Under the pieces are notes generated by a model. That model was not told the origin of the DNA and did no database searches. It saw only the letters and a program-made list of their open reading frames with translations. Source: Flavobacterium silvaticum (GTDB lineage: Bacteria > Bacteroidota > Bacteroidia > Flavobacteriales > Flavobacteriaceae). Taken from it: a stretch of 64,000 nt of DNA. The translations under genes and the position numbers were made by a program. Below are positions 16,968 to 26,972 of this stretch, piece after piece; within the stretch, counting starts at the first letter, position 1, and every line of letters begins with the position of its first letter. The stretch lies in NCBI RefSeq assembly GCF_012911565.1, contig NZ_JAAMPU010000107.1, forward strand, positions 62,001 to 126,000. Direction: 5' to 3'.

Positions 16968-18020
16968 ATGGCAAAATATCCGTTCTATACCAAACTGGCG
17001 CATGTGCTGGTCAGCCTTATTGCCATCGTCTATATTTCGATAATCGGGCAGACGGTACTTGAGCCTCTGGCGTTTGCGTTGTTGTTTGCCTTATTGCTGC
17101 TTCCGTTCGCCGGATGGCTCGAACGCAAACTCAAATTCCCACGAAGCCTTGCCGCCATGACTGCATTGATTGGCTCCGGATTGATCGTGGGTTCGTTGCT
17201 TTTTGTTTTGCTGGGCCAACTTTCAGATCTGGCTACGGATTTTCCGGCATTCCAGGCCCAGTTGCTCCAGGCGGTCAATGAAATTCAGACTTGGGTGGCC
17301 CAAACATTCCATATCGATAATTCAGCCCAAATCAAATACATCAATGAAGCCGCGAATGGCGCGTTGGGAAAGGGGACGGTTGTTTTGGGGACGATGCTCC
17401 TGTCGTTTTCATCGCTGCTGATGTTCCTCGTTTTTACATTCCTGTACGCATTATTCATACTTATTTACCGTCGGTTGCTATACAATGCAGTCGCTGGATT
17501 GTTTGATGATTCCCATTCTGAAACCGTAAGCGATGCCGTAAACCAGATTCGCCACGTAGTCAAACGTTACGTGAGTGGTTTGTTTTTCCAGATGCTGATC
17601 GTATCGATATTGGCCTGTACGGTTTTTTCCTGTATCGGGATAAAATACGCTATGTTGCTCGGGCTGATTGCGGGTATTTTCAACATCATCCCATACATAG
17701 GTATTTTCTCGGCTTTGCTGCTGGCATCTTTGGTGACATTTGCCACGGGAACGCCTGCCGATGTACTTTGGGTCGTGATAGCTGTAGTAATCATTCACGC
17801 TATCGACAGTAATATCGTGATGCCGAAAGTCGTCGGTTCGCAGGTTAAGATCAATCCGCTCATGGCACTTTTGGCATTGGTCATAGGCGAAATGATCTGG
17901 GGAATAAAAGGCATGTTTTTGAGCATCCCGATTCTTGCCGTGCTTAAGATTGTTTTTGACCGGGTCGACGGACTTAAAGCCTGGGCCGCTTTTTTCGGCG
18001 AAGAAGAGATTGGGAAATAG
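16968..18020 (+). CDS. AI-2E family transporter (PerM/TqsA-like permease)
   Basis: A 350-aa polytopic membrane protein. It has two N-terminal helices, a soluble stretch of about 60-130 rich in Q and A, and then the characteristic C-terminal block: GIFNIIPYIGIFSALLLASL, AIDSNIVMPKVVGSQVKINP and MIWGIKGMFLSIPILAVLK. Family members export diverse small molecules or act as Na+/H+ antiporters, and the substrate cannot be predicted here. It starts 35 bp from the divergent NUDIX gene. Confidence 0.93.
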   Translation: MAKYPFYTKLAHVLVSLIAIVYISIIGQTVLEPLAFALLFALLLLPFAGWLERKLKFPRSLAAMTALIGSGLIVGSLLFVLLGQLSDLATDFPAFQAQLLQAVNEIQTWVAQTFHIDNSAQIKYINEAANGALGKGTVVLGTMLLSFSSLLMFLVFTFLYALFILIYRRLLYNAVAGLFDDSHSETVSDAVNQIRHVVKRYVSGLFFQMLIVSILACTVFSCIGIKYAMLLGLIAGIFNIIPYIGIFSALLLASLVTFATGTPADVLWVVIAVVIIHAIDSNIVMPKVVGSQVKINPLMALLALVIGEMIWGIKGMFLSIPILAVLKIVFDRVDGLKAWAAFFGEEEIGK

Positions 18021-18064
18021 AGCGTTTTCCTTTTGCATCCATAACAAACGACTACGTTTATATC

Positions 18065-18781
18065 ATGAAAAGGATTATTCTGATTTTATTGGCATTCGTC
18101 CTGTGTTCGTGTCGCGAGAATAAGATCACATTTCCAGATTTGGATCCGGATCCCATGATCGATGCTTTCAAAAGAAATAAAGTCGATTACTATATAAGAA
18201 TGCAGGCAGCCAGAGATACGATTTATCAAAAAGATTCCGTTGTCATAAACCATTCCGGCTACATCACAGATAAGATCACAACGCTGGGCTGGATGGATAA
18301 TGAGCATTATGAATATGATTCCATAAACAGAATACGTATTGCCAAGACTGACAGTGACATCCATAGCCATCTTAAAAGCACATATATATGCAAACCGTCA
18401 CAACATAAGGTCCTTGAATGTGTTTATCATAAAAGTTTTGGAGCCTATCTGACTTATACAAAGGATACGATCCATTATTTGTTTGACGACAAGATGGAAT
18501 TTTTGAAGCAAAAAATTTGTGTTAGCGACAAGGATACGACATGGGTTAGACGCTACAGCTATAATAAACGTGGAAAGCTGATCCGGATTTTAGAGAAGAA
18601 CCTCTACGATAATATTCAATCCGAAGTACGTTATGGCTATGACGCCGATACGATCCTGAGACAGATAACGGATTACGTAAACCGGGTGGAATACATTTCT
18701 CCCTATACCGGGCTGATCGATTCCGTAAAAAAAAGTTTTCCCAAAGAGAAAACCATTTATGTCTATCATTTCAGGAAGTGA
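18065..18781 (+). CDS. lipoprotein of unknown function
   Basis: A 238-aa protein with a lipoprotein signal peptide: a hydrophobic core from residues 4-14, then VLCSC with a lipobox cysteine at about 14 or 16. The mature part is polar, rich in Y, D and K, and contains RYSYNKRGKLIRILEKNLYD and VRYGYDADTILRQITDY. These short YxYNxxGxL-like units resemble the YD/RHS-type strands seen in many Bacteroidota surface proteins. No enzyme motif is visible. Confidence 0.8.
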   Translation: MKRIILILLAFVLCSCRENKITFPDLDPDPMIDAFKRNKVDYYIRMQAARDTIYQKDSVVINHSGYITDKITTLGWMDNEHYEYDSINRIRIAKTDSDIHSHLKSTYICKPSQHKVLECVYHKSFGAYLTYTKDTIHYLFDDKMEFLKQKICVSDKDTTWVRRYSYNKRGKLIRILEKNLYDNIQSEVRYGYDADTILRQITDYVNRVEYISPYTGLIDSVKKSFPKEKTIYVYHFRK

Positions 18782-18943
18782 TTTAAGTTGAAATGGCAGA
18801 AAAACGTCAGCCTTTTTCAATAAACACAGAAACCAGGCTCTTTCACAAAGGATTATTCACTAACAATCGTGTGTGTGGAAAACGATTTTTCCTTTTGGAT
18901 AAGTTTGTCAAAAAAAACTATATTGCCTAAAAATCAATCTGAT

Positions 18944-19372
18944 ATGAAGCATTATTACTTAAGCATATTATTGCTGTTTGCCGGACTTATTGCCAATGCA
19001 CAAAGCGGAATGGCAACGGGTAAAAATACCGATTCCAAAATCCGGGAGGTATACGGCAACCAGACCGAAACCATGATCATGAACGACAAAGACCGGAAGC
19101 AGCTTCTTGCAGATATGTTGCAGACGCGGGCTATACTGGTAAATCAAGCTGAAAGCTCCAGTGAAAAATTTCCTAAGATTTCGTCGGTTCCATTATTCAA
19201 TAAATACAATCCCGAATTGGAACGCGATACTACCGGACCGGCTTTCAATCCCGATACCTTCAATGTCCTTAAATACAAAATTCCGCTTACTGCAAACCGT
19301 ACGTTGGTTTACAGAATCGACGGAACAAATTACCTGCTTGTCGTCAATCCTCAAATCGTTGCGAAATCATGA
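18944..19372 (+). CDS. secreted protein of unknown function, coupled to a T9SS cargo gene
   Basis: A 142-aa protein with a signal peptide (MKHYYLSILLLFAGLIANAQ, cut after about residue 20). The mature chain contains a helical stretch (MNDKDRKQLLADMLQTRAIL) and a C-terminal beta-rich piece (LVYRIDGTNYLLVVNPQIV). The start at 18944 is preferred over an upstream in-frame Met because it begins a clean signal peptide. The stop overlaps the next start by 4 bp (ATGA), so it may act together with the cargo protein. No family recognised. Confidence 0.8.
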   Translation: MKHYYLSILLLFAGLIANAQSGMATGKNTDSKIREVYGNQTETMIMNDKDRKQLLADMLQTRAILVNQAESSSEKFPKISSVPLFNKYNPELERDTTGPAFNPDTFNVLKYKIPLTANRTLVYRIDGTNYLLVVNPQIVAKS

Positions 19373-21144
19373 AAAAGATACTACTCGGATTTTTGTTTCT
19401 CGCTTCGTTACATAGCATCGGACAGAACTTCAATATGAACAATGGATCTTCAACCACATGTGATGGTCTTTTTTATGATTCAGGCGGTCCGGACGGAAAT
19501 TACAACCTCAACCAAAACCTGACAAAGACATTTTATCCTTCGCTTGCGGGTTCTTCGGTCAAGGTATCATTCTCAAGTTTCAGTCTTGAAGACCAGGCCG
19601 ATATTTTATTCGTCTACGATGGCGGAAGTGTAACGGCACCGTTGATTGGCGGATTTACGGGAGAAACGCTGCCGCCGGTACTTAAGGCATCGGCGACGAA
19701 TACTTCAGGCGCGCTTACGTTTCGGTTTCTTTCAGACGGACAGACTACGATGGGCGGTTGGGAAGCTTCCGTTTTATGTGTAACGCCTTGCCAATCGATA
19801 GAATCCGTTTTGGTAAGTACGGTTCCTGAGGCCGATCCGGCGGACGGACTCATAAAGATATGTCCCGGAACAACGGTCCAGTTCAACGGTGATGCGGTAT
19901 TTGCCAATTCCGGGGCCGGAGCGACCTATGTCTGGACCATTGGAGATCTGGAAATCGAAGGCCAGAATATCACCCACACGTTTGAAACCGGAGGTGCTTA
20001 CATGATTGGCCTCAGGGTTACCGACGCGTCCGGCTGTATCAATACGAATTCTTTGAACCGCGTGGTCCAGACGTCGTTCGAGCCTGCTGTATTAATCGCT
20101 ACAGACCTTAATGAAGATAATAGTTTATGGATGGAAGCCCAGACAAGTTCTGCCAGCTTCACGTATGACTGTACGCCATCTGTTCCCGGAGTTACTTTTC
20201 TTCCTGACGGTAGCGGCGCATCTTATCAATCCACTATTTATGTAAATTGTTACGACCCTGGGCAGACGCTATCGAATCCAGATCAACTTTTGGGTATTTG
20301 TTTGAATATGGAACATTCCTATCTGGGAGATCTGACTATCAGATTGGTAAGCCCGAACGGCCTGGATGTGGTATTGAAATCGTATCCTGGCGGGGGCAAT
20401 ACCTGGCTTGGAATACCGGTAGACGACCAGGACAACCCTTTCGAGCCCGGAACCGGAAGTGAATACTGTTTTTCAATGGATGCAGCTACCACACTTGTCG
20501 ATGCCCCAACATATATTCCTTATTTCGGATCGAGTGGAGTCAGCGTAGTTCCCGGAACATATCTTTCGGAAGGTAGCTTCAGTTCGCTCGTCGGAACTCC
20601 GCTGAATGGGACCTGGACTATACTTATTACGGATAATCTCGCCATTGATAACGGCTTTATCTTCGATTGGACTCTGGAATTCGCACCTGAGCTTTTGCCG
20701 GACGACCTGGCTTTTGAGACACAAATCATGGAAAGAGGCTGGTTGCCAGACCCTTCAATTATAGAGCAATATGACACTATAGCTATCGTAGGTTCGCCAG
20801 AAGCCGGAGAGGAGTGCTTTACTTATTTTGTGACCGATAATTTCGGGTGTACTTACTACTATGAACAATGCGTCGAACTCGAAGCGTTGGGAATTGCCAA
20901 TATTACAGGGGAAGATGAGATCCAACTGTTCCCAAGCCCGGCCAACGACAACTTTAAGATTGCAGGTATTGACAGATTCGATCCGTCTTCCACAAAAATC
21001 ACCATTACAGATGCGAGTGGCAAGCGGCTCAAGGCATATGACAAGGCCCAGACGTATGATGTTTCAGACTTGCAATCTGGAATTTATTTCATTACCGTTA
21101 CCGATGCTTCCGGACACATCGTCAAACGCCTGATAAAGAATTGA
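19369..21144 (+). CDS. T9SS-exported multidomain surface protein (CUB, PKD, P domain)
   Basis: A 591-aa protein. It has a signal peptide (about 1-19), a CUB-like domain (about 30-137, DSGGPDGNYNLNQN and DQADILFVYDGG) and a PKD domain (about 170-235, YVWTIGDLEIEGQNITHTFE). A proprotein-convertase P domain follows (about 300-445, MEHSYLGDLTIRLVSPNG and LNGTWTILITDN). The type A T9SS sorting domain runs from about 517 to the end (LFPSPANDNFKI ... GIYFITVTDASGHIVKRLI). It has no visible protease domain, so it is probably an adhesin or binding protein. It is coupled to the preceding secreted protein. Confidence 0.92.
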   Translation: MKKILLGFLFLASLHSIGQNFNMNNGSSTTCDGLFYDSGGPDGNYNLNQNLTKTFYPSLAGSSVKVSFSSFSLEDQADILFVYDGGSVTAPLIGGFTGETLPPVLKASATNTSGALTFRFLSDGQTTMGGWEASVLCVTPCQSIESVLVSTVPEADPADGLIKICPGTTVQFNGDAVFANSGAGATYVWTIGDLEIEGQNITHTFETGGAYMIGLRVTDASGCINTNSLNRVVQTSFEPAVLIATDLNEDNSLWMEAQTSSASFTYDCTPSVPGVTFLPDGSGASYQSTIYVNCYDPGQTLSNPDQLLGICLNMEHSYLGDLTIRLVSPNGLDVVLKSYPGGGNTWLGIPVDDQDNPFEPGTGSEYCFSMDAATTLVDAPTYIPYFGSSGVSVVPGTYLSEGSFSSLVGTPLNGTWTILITDNLAIDNGFIFDWTLEFAPELLPDDLAFETQIMERGWLPDPSIIEQYDTIAIVGSPEAGEECFTYFVTDNFGCTYYYEQCVELEALGIANITGEDEIQLFPSPANDNFKIAGIDRFDPSSTKITITDASGKRLKAYDKAQTYDVSDLQSGIYFITVTDASGHIVKRLIKN

Positions 21145-21161
21145 TGGTTAAATGAATAATG

Positions 21162-21190
21162 AAAAAGAGGGATTTTAGTCCCTCTTTTTT
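21162..21190. terminator. intrinsic terminator after the T9SS protein gene
   Basis: AAAGAGGGA and TCCCTCTTT form a perfect stem with a 5-nt loop and a T run. It lies between convergent genes and can serve both. Confidence 0.88.
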
Positions 21191-21401
21191 ATTCCGGTAA
21201 ATTAATACGGTCGTCTATAAACCGGCGGATAATCTTATAACGCCGAATGAATATCAGGGCCGTTATCAAAACACCCAGGTACAAAGCCATGAACAAACCT
21301 TCGCTGATGTGATTCGCATCGTCTTTCAAAACAGTGGCACAGCCGGCAATAATGAAAAGCACAAGGCTTACGGAAATAATTTTCAGAAGCATCCTGAACA
21401 T
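21189..21401 (-). CDS. small membrane protein, function unknown
   Basis: About 70 aa starting at MFRMLLK (21401). There is a first hydrophobic helix at residues 7-20 that ends IIAGCATV, a lipobox-like cysteine, a short polar loop, a second helix at about 34-50, and a basic tail (RRYKIIRRFIDDR). It could be a two-span membrane protein or a lipoprotein with one span. A longer in-frame start at 21446 adds a polar stretch that looks untranslated. Confidence 0.55.
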   Translation of the reverse strand: MFRMLLKIISVSLVLFIIAGCATVLKDDANHISEGLFMALYLGVLITALIFIRRYKIIRRFIDDRINLPE

Positions 21402-21499
21402 AATGAATGGAGTTTGGTTTTTATGGAACGATTGATCGTGATACATTATTGTACGTATAAAACAGTCTTTCCGGTTTTACCATTTCGTATCTTTCTGCT

Positions 21500-22738
21500 A
21501 TGAAAATGATAATCATCGGAGCCGGTGCGGCCGGGCTTATGGCGGCTTATGAATTGACGCGGAAAAATATTGAGGTAATCGTCCTCGAACGTGAAAACCG
21601 GATTGGCGGAAGGATACATACACTCATTCCGGATGGTTTTTCCCAGACTATAGAAGCAGCAGCCGAATTCATCCATGGCGAACTTCCGCTTACGCTTTCA
21701 CTCATGAAAAAAGCAAAGCTTCCGGTTTCAAAAGTCTCGGGGCATTTCTATTCGTTTGCATCCGGCAGATTGAAATCGGGATTTGGAGATAGTACAGTCT
21801 GGTCATTGTTTTATGAAAAAGCCGATGCCCTCCAACGTGATCAGACGCTTTCAGAATTTCTTGAGGAAAATTTTCCCGGAAAAGAACATAATTCTTTCCG
21901 TACAGAAGTTATAGCAATGGCCCAAGGGCTTGATCTGGCTGATCCCGATAATCTCAGCGTATTCAGTATCCGTGAGGAATGGGCGTCTGAAGACCAGCAA
22001 TACCGGCCGCATTCGGGCTATGTCTCTTTGCTGCAGTATCTGCATAACGAATCGGCCAAAGGTCAGTATGAATTACATCTGAATGCGAAAGTATCAAAAA
22101 TCGATTGGAAACCCAATGCCGTAAGAGTCCATGCTTCGGATAAAATCTATGAAGCGGAAGCCGTAATAATTACTTCATCGGTAGGAAATATGCAGGCCCG
22201 ACAGTTGGAATTCGTTCATCCGATTCCGCATAAGCTTAATCTTTTCCATGCCATCGGATTCGGAAATGTCATCAAAATCATCCTTGAATTCGACCGTGCT
22301 TTTTGGGAAGAAAGGGCAGAAGCGCTCGGTTTTTTATTCACGCCCCAATCCATCACGTTCTGGACGCAGCTCGAAGAACACAAGCCGATACTGACGGGAT
22401 GGATCGGGAATTCTCATGTATCCGAGTATCAGGATAAAACAGATGCCGAAATTATCGAATCAGCTCTGGCCGCACTTGTGCCTGTATTCGGTGATATCCG
22501 CGACATTTTCAAAATCGGGGCGGTCTTTACATATGATACAGATTCAGCTTCCGGCGGCGGTTATTCTTATCTGAAAATCGAATCCAAAAAAGCCATAGCC
22601 GAATTGAACAGAGGCATTGAAGATACGATTTGGTTTGCAGGGGAAGCCTTGCACCCGAAAGGTGAAATTGCTACTGTGGAAGCGGCTTTGCAAAGCGGAC
22701 GGTCTGTCGCAAGGAAAATTTCCACATTGAAACAGTAA
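21500..22738 (+). CDS. flavin-containing monoamine oxidase family protein
   Basis: A 412-aa FAD enzyme. It has the Rossmann dinucleotide motif GAGAAGLMAAYEL at about 7-19, an acidic residue ending the second strand (VIVLERENRIGGRIHT, the GGRxxT motif), and the C-terminal FAD motif WFAGEALHPKGEIATVEAAL. The family oxidises amines or acts as a desaturase. The substrate is unknown and no pathway partner lies next to it. It is convergent with the serine deaminase gene, with a gap of only 3 bp. Confidence 0.9.
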   Translation: MKMIIIGAGAAGLMAAYELTRKNIEVIVLERENRIGGRIHTLIPDGFSQTIEAAAEFIHGELPLTLSLMKKAKLPVSKVSGHFYSFASGRLKSGFGDSTVWSLFYEKADALQRDQTLSEFLEENFPGKEHNSFRTEVIAMAQGLDLADPDNLSVFSIREEWASEDQQYRPHSGYVSLLQYLHNESAKGQYELHLNAKVSKIDWKPNAVRVHASDKIYEAEAVIITSSVGNMQARQLEFVHPIPHKLNLFHAIGFGNVIKIILEFDRAFWEERAEALGFLFTPQSITFWTQLEEHKPILTGWIGNSHVSEYQDKTDAEIIESALAALVPVFGDIRDIFKIGAVFTYDTDSASGGGYSYLKIESKKAIAELNRGIEDTIWFAGEALHPKGEIATVEAALQSGRSVARKISTLKQ

Positions 22739-22741
22739 TCT

Positions 22742-24169
22742 TTAGCAATCTGCCATATTCACCGCAACGGCCAATCCGCCTTCACTCGTTTCCTTATATT
22801 TCGAGTTCATGTCCTGGGCCGTTTTCCACATGGTATCGACTACTTTATCGAGGGGGACTTTGGCATTTTTGGCATCGGTTTCCAAGGCGAGTTCTGCCGC
22901 GTTGATGGCTTTTATGGCGCCCATGGTATTGCGTTCGATGCACGGAATCTGGACCAATCCGCCAATCGGGTCGCACGTAAGGCCAAGATGATGTTCCATT
23001 GCGATTTCTGCCGCCATCAATACCTGTTCGGGTGTTCCGCCTAGCAATTCACAAAGTGCTCCTGCCGCCATCGCTGACGACACGCCAATCTCGGCCTGGC
23101 ATCCGCCCATGGCTGCCGAAATGGTCGAGCCTTTTTTAAAGATGCTGCCAATTTCGCCGGCAACCATCAAAAATTGCTTGATTTCCTTTTCACCCGCTTT
23201 GTGGTTTTCAATGACCAGATAATACATCAGAACGGCCGGGATCACGCCCGAGCTTCCGTTGGTCGGAGCCGTTACGACGCGTCCGAGGGATGCATTGACT
23301 TCATTGACGGCCAATGCGAAACAGGAAACCCATTTCAATATCTGTCGGAATTTAACCTCAGTCTTGCGGATCACATGGAGCCATTCCCACGGATTCGAAT
23401 AGGGTAATTCCCCAATTAAATTCTGGTGCATATCGAAGGCACGGCGACGCACGTTCAAACCACCGGGTAATGTCCCGGAAGTGTGGCAGCCGATGTACAT
23501 GCATTCGAGCATGGTTTCCCAGATACGCATCAATTCTGAATTGACTTCAGGTTCCGGACGCATCGACTTTTCGTTCTCGTATACGATTTCTGAAATACTC
23601 TTGTTGTGTCGGTTGCAATAGGCGAGGAGTTCGTCCGCCTTTTGTATCGGATATGGAAACGCACATTTGATGATTTCTTTGGCTTTGGCGTTCGGCCGGT
23701 CTTCCTTGACGACGAAACCGCCGCCGATGGAATAGAACGTGGTTTCATATTCAGAACCATCTTCCAAAAAAGCGGTGAATTTCAATCCGTTGGCATGGAA
23801 CGGGAGAAAATCTTTGTGGAAGACAATATCCGTTAGAAATGAAAACGGGATTTCCTTGTTATTCCCTAGCTTCAACACCTGTGTTTCCTGGATTTTCGCA
23901 ACGATTCCTGAAATATCTTCAACCGGGATGTATTCCGGATCCTGTCCGCTTAAACCAAGCATGACCGCAAAATCTGTAGCGTGTCCTTTTCCCGTCAGTG
24001 ACAGCGATCCGTATAAGTGGACTTTTACGGTTTCGGTCGTGTCGAAGATTCGTTCCGATTTGAGTTCCGATAGGAAACGTTCGGCTGCGCGCCACGGACC
24101 AAGTGTATGGGAACTCGATGGGCCGACGCCGATTTTAAGCATGTCGAATACGGAGATGCATTCTTCCAT
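22742..24169 (-). CDS. sdaA: L-serine ammonia-lyase, iron-sulphur type
   Basis: A 475-aa single-chain enzyme that deaminates L-serine to pyruvate and ammonia. The N-terminal beta domain opens SVFDMLKIGVGPSSSHTLGP, and the alpha domain follows. The cysteines expected to bind the 4Fe-4S cluster are in MGGCQAEIG, GLTCDPIGG and IPCIERN. Length and domain order fit the E. coli SdaA/SdaB form. It appears to be monocistronic. Confidence 0.96.
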   Translation of the reverse strand: MEECISVFDMLKIGVGPSSSHTLGPWRAAERFLSELKSERIFDTTETVKVHLYGSLSLTGKGHATDFAVMLGLSGQDPEYIPVEDISGIVAKIQETQVLKLGNNKEIPFSFLTDIVFHKDFLPFHANGLKFTAFLEDGSEYETTFYSIGGGFVVKEDRPNAKAKEIIKCAFPYPIQKADELLAYCNRHNKSISEIVYENEKSMRPEPEVNSELMRIWETMLECMYIGCHTSGTLPGGLNVRRRAFDMHQNLIGELPYSNPWEWLHVIRKTEVKFRQILKWVSCFALAVNEVNASLGRVVTAPTNGSSGVIPAVLMYYLVIENHKAGEKEIKQFLMVAGEIGSIFKKGSTISAAMGGCQAEIGVSSAMAAGALCELLGGTPEQVLMAAEIAMEHHLGLTCDPIGGLVQIPCIERNTMGAIKAINAAELALETDAKNAKVPLDKVVDTMWKTAQDMNSKYKETSEGGLAVAVNMADC

Positions 24170-24273
24170 TGTAGCAACTTATTTTTTTACAAAAATACGT
24201 ATAGGTTGATTTAAAATCTCATTTATTTTAAGGATAATCTAAAAATAATATAGTAAAAACGAGATAGTGATAA

Positions 24274-25245
24274 TTAGTTGCCGAACAGGATTTTAAAATC
24301 CGATTCCATTTTAAGCCGGTGCGCAAGGTCGCTGCTGAATTTTTTTGCACCCTTGGAATTCATATGGGAAACATTGTAGAAATTCGATTGATCCATGGAA
24401 AGACTGTCCTGTGAATAATCGTAGAAAGGAATTTTGTTTTTGATAGCTATATCCCGATACAACTCCATGACTTCTGCACGATTTTTTGTAAAAGATTGGC
24501 CCTTTATATATTCGGGAGCAAAGACAAAGACCACTTTGATTCCTTTTAGACGGCATTCCGAAAGAAAATCATTGAACTGCTGCACGACGCGTGAATCAAT
24601 AGTTATGATTTGCCGGTGAAAATTTTTCTTCACTTTTTCAAAATCTCCCATCCAATTCCTGTCACTCGATTGGAATCCATGTTTTCGTTCGACGGGGTTA
24701 GGTTGTCCGCGACTTATCCTAAAAGCTTCCTTGATTGCTCCTAACTTTCCGTAGTATCTGATTAAAGGGACATACTTATCCAGCAGATTATAACCTGTGC
24801 GTCCCGATGTAGCACTGATGAATTCCCGATCCCAAAGTAAGAACGGTAGGAATTGGTCCGGATTGTATAAATCATCCCGATAGGTAAGCGTATGCGGATC
24901 CAGTATCTGCACAATGAGTTTGGGCTGACGGTTCCTGTCCAGAAGTAATCTGTGACTGCAATATTCCATTCCAAACGTATATCCGTCTACGCCGAGATTA
25001 TAGGCCGGCAATCCCAGCGTATCAGACAATAGTTGTGGATCTGCCATAACCCAGGCACGTGAACTGCCGTAAATTGCGATATCTGAATTTACCTTTCCGT
25101 GTACAAGATCACGCCACGGCTCGTATTCTTTCATTGCGTATCCGTTCGACTTTTCAAGGTTAATTGAAATACAGCGATCGATGGGATAACTTAGGATTAC
25201 CAGTGGCAGGCAAAAAAGCGACAGGCGTTTAAGAAATTTTTTCAT
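24274..25245 (-). CDS. SGNH-like membrane-anchored protein paired with an MBOAT acyltransferase
   Basis: A 323-aa protein with one N-terminal membrane anchor (about 7-22), then IAIYGSSRAWVMADPQLL, where a GSSR motif takes the block-I position of SGNH/AlgJ-X-like proteins. The C-terminal part VFVFAPEYIKGQS and the late NFYNVSHMNSKGAKKFSSDL (candidate catalytic D/H block as xxxHMNxxG) resemble the same fold. It follows the MBOAT gene by 4 bp, as periplasmic acyl-transfer partners usually do. It probably completes O-acetylation of an exopolysaccharide or cell-surface glycan. Confidence 0.75.
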   Translation of the reverse strand: MKKFLKRLSLFCLPLVILSYPIDRCISINLEKSNGYAMKEYEPWRDLVHGKVNSDIAIYGSSRAWVMADPQLLSDTLGLPAYNLGVDGYTFGMEYCSHRLLLDRNRQPKLIVQILDPHTLTYRDDLYNPDQFLPFLLWDREFISATSGRTGYNLLDKYVPLIRYYGKLGAIKEAFRISRGQPNPVERKHGFQSSDRNWMGDFEKVKKNFHRQIITIDSRVVQQFNDFLSECRLKGIKVVFVFAPEYIKGQSFTKNRAEVMELYRDIAIKNKIPFYDYSQDSLSMDQSNFYNVSHMNSKGAKKFSSDLAHRLKMESDFKILFGN

Positions 25246-25249
25246 CGGG

Positions 25250-26692
25250 CTAGAACTGGAAATAAATGAATTGCTGATTCAATGCAGCAAAAACAAGGAT
25301 TATGGCCAACAGCAAATAATAGAACCCCCATCTCAATGTAACATTCGACAAAAACAGTGAGGCAATGGCATACGGTTGACGTCTTCCAATCCATTCAATA
25401 CAGAAAAAGAAAACGATAAGTATGTAGAAAGGATACATCTTGGAATGTAAAAAAGTTGACTCCATGGCCATTGGGCCTGAGCACATCCGGGAAATGTAAT
25501 CGAGTGCGTGTGAAAGGTTCTCGGCACGAAAAAAAATCCATGCAAAACAGACCAATGAAAAAGTGACTGCCATAGACAGGATTTCAGGTACGTTTGGCAG
25601 GCTTCTATGCTGGGCCACGATTTCCATATGGCGTCTGTTGCGATTCAACAGGACAGACGGCATCATATAAATCGCGTGCAATAATCCCCACACGATAAAG
25701 GTCCAGTTCGCCCCATGCCAAAAGCCGCTTACGAGGAAAATTATAAATACATTCCTGATTTTTTGCCAGGTTCCGCCTTTGCTTCCCCCTAAAGGTATGT
25801 AAAGATAATCCCGAAACCACGATGAAAGGGAAATGTGCCAGCGCCGCCAGAATTCAGCGATATTTCTGGAAAAATAAGGATGTGAAAAGTTTCGCAGTAA
25901 ATCAATACCGAATAAACGGGCTGTGCCCAGTGCAATATCTGAATAACCGGAAAAGTCACCATAGATTTGTATTGCAAATAACATCGCGCCTAAAACCAAA
26001 GTCGATCCGCCCGAATGGGAATGCGTATCGAAAAGCAGGTTGGCGAAATGGGCACAGTTGTCTGCAATCACTACTTTTTTAAAGAAGCCCCAAAGAATTT
26101 GCCGAAGCCCGTCTGTAGCTTTGGCCTGGTCGAATGGCCGTTTTTCCTTTAGCTGTGGAAGCAGATGCGTAGCGCGTTCGATTGGCCCTGCTACCAAAAG
26201 CGGAAAAAAACTGACAAAGAGCGAATAATCTACAAAATTGCGTTCTGCGCGGATTCGGCTTTTATGAATGTCGATCACGTAGGAAAGTCCATGAAATGTA
26301 TAGAACGAAATTCCAACCGGCAATACAATTTCGAGCAATTTGGGATGAATCGAAAGGCCTAAGTGAGATGAAGCTTCCGCAAAAGAATCAGCGAAAAAGT
26401 TGTAGTATTTGAAAACACCCAGAAAGCCGGCATTTATTATAATACTCAGCCACAACCAGAATCTTCTATGGTTTGTTTTCAGGGCGTTCTCTATCCGGAT
26501 TCCAGTGTAATAATCGAGCAGTGTCGAAAAAATCAGGACAAACAGGAACCGCCAGTCCCAGCACGCGTAAAAATAATAGCTTGCCGCAAGCAATAAGCCG
26601 TTTTGCAATTTCAGGCTTTTGCGCGACAAACCCCAATATAAGGCAAATACGACCGGAAGAAAAATCGCGAAACCCGCGGAATTGAAAAGCAT
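25250..26692 (-). CDS. MBOAT family O-acyltransferase (AlgI/PatA-like)
   Basis: A 480-aa polytopic membrane protein that moves acyl groups across the inner membrane onto surface glycans. Family hallmarks: the start MLFNSAGFAIFLPVVFALYW, YYFYACWDWRFLFVL, FRDYLYIPLGGSKGG, and the catalytic-histidine motif SGFWHGANWTFIVWGLLHA. It forms a two-gene unit with the SGNH-like partner. No polysaccharide synthesis genes are adjacent, so the acceptor is unknown. Confidence 0.94.
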   Translation of the reverse strand: MLFNSAGFAIFLPVVFALYWGLSRKSLKLQNGLLLAASYYFYACWDWRFLFVLIFSTLLDYYTGIRIENALKTNHRRFWLWLSIIINAGFLGVFKYYNFFADSFAEASSHLGLSIHPKLLEIVLPVGISFYTFHGLSYVIDIHKSRIRAERNFVDYSLFVSFFPLLVAGPIERATHLLPQLKEKRPFDQAKATDGLRQILWGFFKKVVIADNCAHFANLLFDTHSHSGGSTLVLGAMLFAIQIYGDFSGYSDIALGTARLFGIDLLRNFSHPYFSRNIAEFWRRWHISLSSWFRDYLYIPLGGSKGGTWQKIRNVFIIFLVSGFWHGANWTFIVWGLLHAIYMMPSVLLNRNRRHMEIVAQHRSLPNVPEILSMAVTFSLVCFAWIFFRAENLSHALDYISRMCSGPMAMESTFLHSKMYPFYILIVFFFCIEWIGRRQPYAIASLFLSNVTLRWGFYYLLLAIILVFAALNQQFIYFQF

Positions 26693-26834
26693 GGCTGTCA
26701 GGTTGCCGCAAATATAGCAACAAGGCTGTAAAAACGATTTTTGTAATTGAGGAATGTTTACCTAACGATTGATAGTTAACAATCAACCCTGTCAGTGATG
26801 GATAAGTTGACTATTGGAAACACAGCATCAGAAA

Positions 26835-26905
26835 TTAGTGTTACCTGATTATGTGTTACGCGATTTATAGTAACGGCAAATTGCGTAACAGGTTGATTCG
26901 ATTTC
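26835..26905. repeat. GTTAC-box hairpin element, copy 1
   Basis: The element begins TTAGTGTTAC. It contains GTTACGCGATTT (26854-26865) and AAATTGCGTAAC as inverted arms, which match at 11 of 12 positions, and it ends AACAGGTTG. A related element sits at 60516-60578. The surrounding 280-bp gap between the MBOAT gene and the next gene shows nothing else clear. Confidence 0.65.
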
Positions 26906-26972
26906 GTTATATTTTTCCAGGCGATTTATGGAATAGTGTTTGGTTTTGAGATTTTTAGGAAATCGATAACAA

